Origin: Paguma larvata | Lineage: Eukaryota > Chordata > Mammalia > Carnivora > Viverridae | Assembly: GCA_030068075.1 (NCBI GenBank) | Contig: CM057826.1 | Coordinates: 108,665,746 to 108,729,745 of the forward strand | Direction: 5' to 3' | Length of the DNA: 64,000 nucleotides | In this document: piece by piece, positions 58,113 through 64,000 of the stretch | Position numbering within the stretch: the first letter of the stretch is position 1 | How the letters are laid out: the number at the start of each line of letters is the position of its first letter | The notes under the pieces: model-generated | Seen by the model: the letters and a program-made list of their open reading frames with translations, nothing else | Database searches by the model: none | What the model was told of the DNA's origin: nothing | Position numbers and translations under genes: made by a program

Positions 58113-58326
58113 GGGGCGCCTGGGTGGCTCAGTCGGTCGAGCGTCTGACTTTGGCTCAGGTCATGATCTCACGGTCTGTGAGTTTGAGCCCCACGTCGGG
58201 CTCTGTGCTGACAGCTCAGAGCTTGGAGCCTGTTTCAGATTCTGTGTCTCCCTCTCTCTCTCTGCCCCTCCCCCACTCATGCTCTGTCTCTCTCTCTCTG
58301 TCTCAAAAATAAATAAACATTAAAAA
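58113..58326 (+). mobile_element. SINEC_Fc-type SINE, inner copy 3
   Basis: Near-consensus GGGGCGCCTGGGTGGCTCAG head, ending AAAAATAAATAAACATTAAA, then a short (AT)n. Confidence 0.94.
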
Positions 58327-58344
58327 ATATATATATATATATAT
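58327..58344 (+). repeat. (AT)n microsatellite
   Basis: About nine AT units at the end of a SINE tail. Confidence 0.85.
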
Positions 58345-58609
58345 TCTCTTACTGTCTCAAAAAAAAAGTAAGGTATATTCATATAACAGAATACAGCTCT
58401 TAAAAAAGAATAAGGTAGACCGATAAACTCTGACATGGAGAGATGTTCAATATGTGTTAAGAGATAAGAGTGTAGCTTCATCATCATCATTATGATACCT
58501 AAAGAATACCTTTTTAATGTTCATTAAATCAGGATTCTTTATTTTATTCATTGCTATACTATTTGAATATACTGTTTTATAATATTTAATGTTTAAAACT
58601 TAATTACTT

Positions 58610-58808
58610 GGGGCACCAGGGTGACTCAGTCAGCTGAGTGTCCGACTCTTGATTTTGGCTCAGGTCACCGTCCTGGGATAGTGAGATGGAGCCCTGATTA
58701 GGCTGAGTATGGAAACTGCTTAAGATTCTCTCTCTCCCTCTGTCCTTCTTCCTAGCTTACTCTCACTCTCTTTCACTCTCTAAAATAAAGTTCACTTAAA
58801 AAAAATTT
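58610..58808 (+). mobile_element. SINEC-type SINE
   Basis: GGGGCACCAGGGTGACTCAG head, tail TCTAAAATAAAGTTCACTTA. Confidence 0.91.
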
Positions 58809-58979
58809 TTTTTAATTGCCCAATGATCTGCAACAATTGAGGAACACAATGAAATATTTGTATAGGAAACCTTGAATCCTTCAAATCTGTATCCAGTGTT
58901 CCTTTTCTGTGTTCCCATTATACAATCCTGTGCTTACCTCGTTGATTAATTATCTATCCATTCCTACTTCCACCTTGAG

Positions 58980-60000
58980 CTTAAAAGGTGTCCAGAAACT
59001 TCCTTAGCATTCCTCCTACACTTACTACACTAGATTATAACTGCCAACTTTCTTACCTATATCTACCACTGAACTCAAAATATCCTTGAAAGCAGAAACT
59101 ATATCTTTTCCTTCTTTATTCATAGCGACTAGCAAAGTTTCAACCCCGATGTGAAGTCTCCAATATTTGTTCAGTGTACCACTCCCTCACCTTTAGTCTT
59201 TGTTTTAGTCCCTTACTAACTGCAGTTCTCAGAATTTCTCTTGTTCTTGAACATTCTATGCAAATATTACTCTCTTTAACTAGATTGCCTTTCTCCTCCC
59301 CACTCTCTACTTTGCAAATTCTTATTTCTTATGCCTGGAAACCCGGTTCAAATAACACTCAGGTAAATCACAACCAGATAAAGCTGAGAACTTCCTTCTC
59401 TGGACTCTTACATGGATTTACCCTCACTTGTATTTGTTCTCCTGTGTGTCCCCCTTTCTGGATGGTGAGACCCTGGTTAGGAACATTATTCCATTCATTC
59501 CCTATCCCTAAAACAATGCTCAACTCATAGAAGGTCCTCAATAAATGTAACTGGCAAGACAGATGACTGAAGCATCCATACTCCACTCAGCTCCTGTTCC
59601 CATGCATCTGCACAACCTGACCTGTTTGAGCTCACTGCCTAGTTGCAGAGGTCCTCTCTTGTTCTCTGTTGACTACAGATCGTAGTCCTGCTATTGCACT
59701 CTGGTGATTCACAGTCTGAGTTGAGGCTCAACTACCTAACTTGGAAAAACTCAGAAATTCACAAAGGTTTTCTATTTAGTATCATAAAAACATATACATT
59801 TGCATGCTCCTCTTTTTGCCTTGCACGTTTCATAATTTTGTACTGATCCATTTAATGGGTCCCTCTACTCACTGGGTTTCATCAGGCAAGAGCCCATGCC
59901 TGTTTTATTTCCTGTTGTGTCTCCAATACCTGGCACAAGACTGGGAACGGGGTAAGTAGTCCATAAATACTACCTGGATGAAGGAAGGACTGGTTAATGA
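58980..60000 (+). repeat. L2-like LINE remnants
   Basis: Several L2 3'-end phrases: CTTGAAAGCAGAAACTATAT, AGAAGGTCCTCAATAAATGT and GTCTCCAATACCTGGCACAA. The 118-codon ORF at 59174-59530 overlaps this and is not a gene. Confidence 0.5.
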
Positions 60001-60047
60001 AAATAAAAACATTTTCTAAATTATTTTTTAAATTTGATTAATTGATT

Positions 60048-60342
60048 AATTTCTTTAAGTAATCTCTATATCTACCATGGGGCTTGAACTTATGACCACA
60101 AGATCAAGAGTTGTATGGTCTTCTTTTTTCTGATGTTTACTTATTTGAGAGAAAGAGAGCATGGGCAAGGGAGGGGAAAAGCAAAGAGAGGGAAAGAGAA
60201 CCCCAAGCAGGCTTTTCACTGTCAGCACATAGCCCAACATGGGGTTCAAACTCATGAACCGTGAGATCATGACTTGAACTGAAGTTGGATGCCGGGCACC
60301 CCAAGAGTTTGACGCTCTTCTGACTAAGCCAGACAAGCGCCC
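60048..60342 (-). mobile_element. Older short CAN-SINE interrupted by a younger SINE
   Basis: Pieces at 60055-60120 (TAAGTAATCTCTATATCTAC to AAGAGTTGTATGG) and about 60302-60342 (GACTAAGCCAGACAAGCGCCCC). TSD AAGAGTTGTATGGTCTT / AAGAGTTTGACGCTCTT. Confidence 0.8.
60124..60301 (-). mobile_element. SINEC_Fc-type SINE nested in an older SINE
   Basis: Reverse copy from TGTTTACTTATTTGAGAGAA to GATGCCGGGCACCCC. Part of its head is deleted. Confidence 0.85.
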
Positions 60343-60727
60343 CTCCCTCAAAATAAAAACATTTTAAAGAGGAATATTTCAGAAACAACCCTGCTTTATA
60401 AGAAATAAAGTATGTTTTAAATAAAAAAGAAGTTAACAAATGAAAAATGATACAGTATAACTTTAATTTTGAAAAGATCTCATCCTTAATTAGGAAAACA
60501 TCTAATGATAAATTGGGTCAATAAATTTGGTGTTCATTCAGTTCAGTTTTTTAAATATAGAAATATAATATGTTCTAGAAAGCTTTACGGACAAGGAAGA
60601 GTATAAACAAGTGGAAATTACCTATAATCCACCCCCCAGAAATAATGACCCTTAAAAATTAATGCAATTTCTATCAAGTATTGGTTCTTTGCATGTTATA
60701 TCTTTGTATGTCATAGTGTATATACTT

Positions 60728-60928
60728 TTTAAAAAACTGTTTATTTTGAGAGAGAGAGAAAGAGAGAACTGGTGGGGGAGGGGCAGAGAAAGGGAGAGAG
60801 AGAATTCCAAGCAGGCTCCACTCTCTGCACAGCCTGAAGCACGGGACTCCATCTCACTGCCATGAGATCACGACCTGAGTCAGTATCAAGAGCTGGACAC
60901 TAAACCAACTGAGGCACCCTGGCACCCC
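60728..60928 (-). mobile_element. SINEC_Fc-type SINE
   Basis: Reverse copy ending TGAGGCACCCTGGCACCCC. Confidence 0.92.
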
Positions 60929-61929
60929 ATATATATGGTTTTGTATCCATTTATTATTCTGTATGTTCAAAACTTCCCTGTATTTTAAAAAGTCTTCTTT
61001 TTGTCTATGTTCCATTTTAAAGACTAATATAAGATTTGATTTCCTAACTTAAAACATCAGATACTAGTTCTATGATCTCTTTATTTTTAACACAATAAGG
61101 GTGATTACTATTTTTGAGCAACTTTTCTGACCTTTTTACCAACAGAAAATACTCCTGATTCTATTAAGGTTTCTTCTGTGGTTATAAATTTAAATTCATC
61201 AAGATTTTCTCCCTTTTGATGCATTTTTTAAATTTCACATAGACTTACCTTAGAAAATTGACACTTCTTGAACAAAGCAGATACATAGGTTGACAAATAT
61301 TCCTCCAGGCTCCAGTTAAGGGTGGCCCAGTTTCCCTAACTGGCACATCCACTTCTGTGCTCCTCCCTCTGTACCAGGAGGTGTGGAGGAACACCATTAG
61401 CATGAGCACAGATCATCAGCAAAACTTTTTAAATGTTCTCTCTCAATATGTCACTTCCAAAAAACAGCCTTCTCTTAACACAGCTTTCACAGTTTTAAAC
61501 CTCCAGCAGGAATATAAGCTTGTAAATGTTTGTAGATAAGGTGAAAAATGTATTTTACAGGTTTTAAAAAAGATTTGTGGTCTATTTCAATATATTGTAT
61601 CCTTTATCTTTTTTTGGAAATGGAATACAACAAACCCTGGAGGTGTAATCCCCGCCCCCCCATCACCTCATCTTATCATGAATTGTGCAATCTGAGGAGA
61701 AACTGAATCCAGACTGGTTTACTTTGCTACCTCTTGATTCAAGGTACAATAAATATGTGGGACACTGCTTTGGAATATTCTCCATGGTTGGATTTCCCTA
61801 GCATTTATCCTGTTAGGTTTCCAAGTTCATTTTTGGGTAGGACCCTCCACTTTTGACTCTGAACACCCATTTTTTGAAAGGAAATGCATCATGTACATCA
61901 GAAACTTTATTGAATCAGTTAGTAGCATC

Positions 61930-62110
61930 CCAAGTGCAAGTGAGTGGCAGCCCTTCCAAACCATTTTACTTAAATGCATTAATGCCTCCCATAACACTGA
62001 GTTTAATTACCTAACTAGCCTATAGAAATATAGACAGAAGTTAAATAACATGATCAAAAACCAATCAAAGGATATCAGAGATGGAAGTAAAATCTGAAAA
62101 TTTCTTGTTT
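61930..62110 (-). repeat. Possible MIR remnant
   Basis: AGACAGAAGTTAAATAACAT and ATCAGAGATGGAAGTAAAAT weakly resemble a reverse MIR. Confidence 0.35.
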
Positions 62111-62234
62111 TGATACCTTAATAAGCCTTTAAATTTCAGGATTAGAGTAATCATAGATCGCTTCAACTTTACTGAAACCAGAAACTGTGTTCACACTAAC
62201 TGGATTTTATTAAAATTCATAGGAATTAAAGTGG

Positions 62235-62428
62235 TGGGACTCCTGGGTGGCTCAGTTGATTGAACATCTGACTTCAGCGCAGGTTATGATCTCATGGTTC
62301 GTGAGTTCGAGCCCCATATCTGACTCACTGCTATCAGTGCAGAGTCCACTTTAGATCCTCTGTCTCCCTCTCTCTCTGCCCCTCCCAGCTCATGATCTCT
62401 GTCTCAAAAATAAATAAACATTAAAAAT
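62235..62428 (+). mobile_element. SINEC_Fc-type SINE
   Basis: GGGACTCCTGGGTGGCTCAG head, tail AAAAATAAATAAACATTAAA. Followed directly by another copy. Confidence 0.92.
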
Positions 62429-62435
62429 AATAATA

Positions 62436-62658
62436 GGGGGGCTTGGGTGGCTCAGTAGGCTAAGCATGCGACTTCAGCTCAGGTCATGATCTCGTGGCCC
62501 CTGAGTTTGAGCTCTGAGTTGGGCTCTGTGCTGAGAGCTCAGAGCCTGGAATCTGCTTAGGATTTTGTCTCCCTCTCTCTCTCTGCCCTTCCCCCACTTC
62601 ACATTCTGTCTCTCTCCCTCTCTCTCTCAAAAAAATAGCATTAAAATTTTTTTAAATA
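62436..62658 (+). mobile_element. SINEC_Fc-type SINE
   Basis: GGGGGGCTTGGGTGGCTCAG head; the tail is followed by (AAT)n. Tandem with the previous copy. Confidence 0.92.
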
Positions 62659-62867
62659 ATAATAATAATAACAAAATGGTAATGGTTTATATCATGAAAG
62701 CATATTTGATATGTTTTAACCTTTTCCTTTCTTTTAATTATAAAATAATATAAGCTAGTTATAAAAAATTAAAATAATACAAAAGTATATAAATTAGAAG
62801 TAAAGTCCTACTATACCTCTAGAGTGAAACTTTTGTGAAGTTTGTTGTGATCCTTCTAGATTTTTCT

Positions 62868-63081
62868 TTTTTTTTAATTTTTTAAATTGTTTATTCATTT
62901 TTGGGAGAGGCAGAACATGAGTAGTGGAGGGACAGGACGGAGGGACACCCAGAACTCAAAGCAGGCTCCAGTCTTGGCACTGTCAGCACAGAGCTCCACA
63001 CAGGGCTCGAACTCACAAGCCGTGAGATCACAACCTGAGCCAAAGTTGGACGCTTAACCGACTGAGCCACCCAGGCACCCC
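62868..63081 (-). mobile_element. SINEC_Fc-type SINE
   Basis: Reverse copy ending GAGCCACCCAGGCACCCC. Likely TSD TTCTAGATTTTTC / TTCCAGATTTTTT. Confidence 0.93.
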
Positions 63082-63385
63082 ATCTTTCCAGATTTTTTTC
63101 TATACATGTCATACAAACATATATCTTAATAAAATTGATTTATATATACTATTCTGTAATTTGTTTATTTAACTTAATAATATATGGACATCTTTCCATG
63201 TCAGTAGAGTTGATATTTATTTTTAAGAATTACGTAATAAACCAATGAAAGAATTCATCTTATATAATCTGTGCCTTCTGGAAAGACATCTAAGTTGCAT
63301 CTGTTTTTTCCTCCTATAAGCCATATAGTAATAAATGTTTCCGAATTTAGAGTGCGTTTGGAAAAGATAAAGAAGTAAGTGGTAG

Positions 63386-63513
63386 GGGCACCTGGGTGAC
63401 TGACAACTCAATACGGATTATGTGTCTCCTTCTTTTTCTGCCCCTCCCCCACTCATGCCCTGTCTCTCTGTCTCTGTCTGTCTCTCAGATATAGATAAAA
63501 CATTAAAAAAAAA
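63386..63513 (+). mobile_element. SINEC_Fc-type SINE with an internal deletion
   Basis: Head GGGGCACCTGGGTGACTGAC joins directly to the body; most of the tRNA-like part is missing. TSD AAGAAGTAAGTGGTAG before and after, exact. Confidence 0.92.
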
Positions 63514-63688
63514 AAAAGAAGTAAGTGGTAGAAAAATTATGATAAATGCCAGTGAATAAGTCATTAAGCCAAGGATGGTAGTTTTAAGGAAGATTTGGCA
63601 AAATAACATCATTTACTAGCATTTGTGATGAACCAGGTCCCGGTTAGTTGTGATCCATGCTGCCATTTCTTAATACTGCCACTATTTT

Positions 63689-63909
63689 TTTTTAAATTTT
63701 TTTTAACGTTTATTTATTTTTGAGAGACATAGAGACAGAGCGTGAGCAGGGGAAGGGCAGAGAGAGAGGGAGATACAGAAACTGAAGCAGGCTCCAGGCT
63801 CTGATGAGCCATCAGCACAGAGCCTGACATGGGGCTCGAACTCACAGACCGTGAGATCATGACCTGAGCTGAAGTCGGCCACTTAACCAACTGAGCCACC
63901 CAGGTGCCC
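63689..63909 (-). mobile_element. SINEC_Fc-type SINE, young-looking subgroup
   Basis: Near-consensus reverse copy with TCTGATGAGCCATCAGCAC and AGACATAGAGACAGAG. TSD CTGCCACTATTTTT on both sides. Confidence 0.94.
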
Positions 63910-63944
63910 CCTGCCACTATTTTTATTTTAATAGACTCAGATTA

Positions 63945-64000
63945 ATCTTGATTCCACATAGTACTGGAAAGAGCATGAACTTTAGATTTAGGCCTGGTCT
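63945..64000 (+). repeat. MIR remnant, cut by the window edge
   Basis: GGAAAGAGCATGAACTTTAG then ATTTAGGCCTGGTCT resembles the 5' part of MIR. Confidence 0.5.

Larger units (their letters stand above)
57549..58368 (+). mobile_element. Outer SINEC-type SINE split by three later SINEs
   Basis: 5' part 57549-57676 (AGGGTGTCTGGGTATCTCAG to GATTCTCTCTCTCG). The 3' end resumes at about 58343 (ATTCTCTTACTGTCTCAAAA). Flanks ACTAAGGTACA / AGTAAGGTATA look like its TSD. Confidence 0.75.
53770..64000. other. Intergenic DNA upstream of GPBP1
   Basis: AT-rich and SINE-rich, with MIR and L2 remnants. No conserved exon or protein was recognised. Stretches with nothing identified include 53770-54155, 57170-57370, 60350-60725, 60930-61925 and 63100-63370. 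In human, MIER3 is the next gene on this side at a large distance (from memory); it is not in this window. Confidence 0.7.

Noticed and set aside
57549..58368. CRISPR-like array
   Set aside because: Repeated units are SINE copies with A-tails and TSDs; eukaryotic context, no spacer-repeat periodicity.
59174..59530. 118-codon plus-strand ORF
   Set aside because: Overlaps L2-like repeat sequence and has no recognisable protein similarity.
263..63909. Many ORFs starting MAQSVKCPTSAQVMISRSVS or similar
   Set aside because: They are the same frame of the SINE head and body at each copy, not a gene family.
263..63909. tRNA genes at SINE heads
   Set aside because: The heads derive from a tRNA (A- and B-box remnants such as GAGTTCGAGCC), but they lack a complete cloverleaf and are followed by SINE bodies.
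53770..64000. Exons of the neighbouring gene MIER3
   Set aside because: Expected on this side in mammals but far away; no matching exon or splice-flanked coding segment was found.

Overview
This window is mammalian nuclear DNA, most likely from a cat-family carnivore. About sixty copies or pieces of one tRNA-Lys-derived SINE are spread through it. Each full copy has a tRNA-like head (GGGGCGCCTGGGTGGCTCAG), a CT-rich body ending TCTCTCAAAAATAAATAAA, and an A-tail. This is the carnivore CAN-SINE family in its felid form (SINEC_Fc type). The dog form has a different head.

One protein-coding gene is recognisable: the 5' part of GPBP1 (vasculin, GC-rich promoter-binding protein 1), on the minus strand. 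Four coding exons can be read with splice sites and matching phases: 22202-22321 (start codon at 22262-22264), 8114-8237, 7761-7984 and 4912-4978. Together they encode residues 1-159 and one base of codon 160. The rest of the gene lies beyond position 1. A CpG island at about 52310-53680 is the likely promoter. A probable non-coding first exon ends at a donor at 52782, which makes the first intron about 30 kb.

Layout: 1-52780 is GPBP1 and its introns, filled with SINEs, three L1 3'-end fragments, MIR and L2 remnants, two adjacent LTRs, an MLT1-like LTR, hAT transposon remnants and a 681-nt pure purine tract at 33302-33982. 52310-53680 is the divergent-looking CpG island, with TCTCGCGAGA, full CRE and Sp1-type motifs. 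53770-64000 is upstream intergenic DNA with a ZNF143/THAP11-like site at 54160-54179, L2/MIR remnants and a dense SINE cluster at 57549-58368. I see no second protein gene.

The best-supported unusual features are architectural: SINEs nested in SINEs with readable target-site duplications (TSDs), tail-to-tail inverted SINE pairs, a four-copy young-looking SINE subgroup, a SINE whose tail became a purine microsatellite, the long purine tract, and a tiny uORF plus an in-frame stop abutting the GPBP1 start codon. I found no new enzymatic or defence system. Many open reading frames here are translations of SINEs or of the purine tract.
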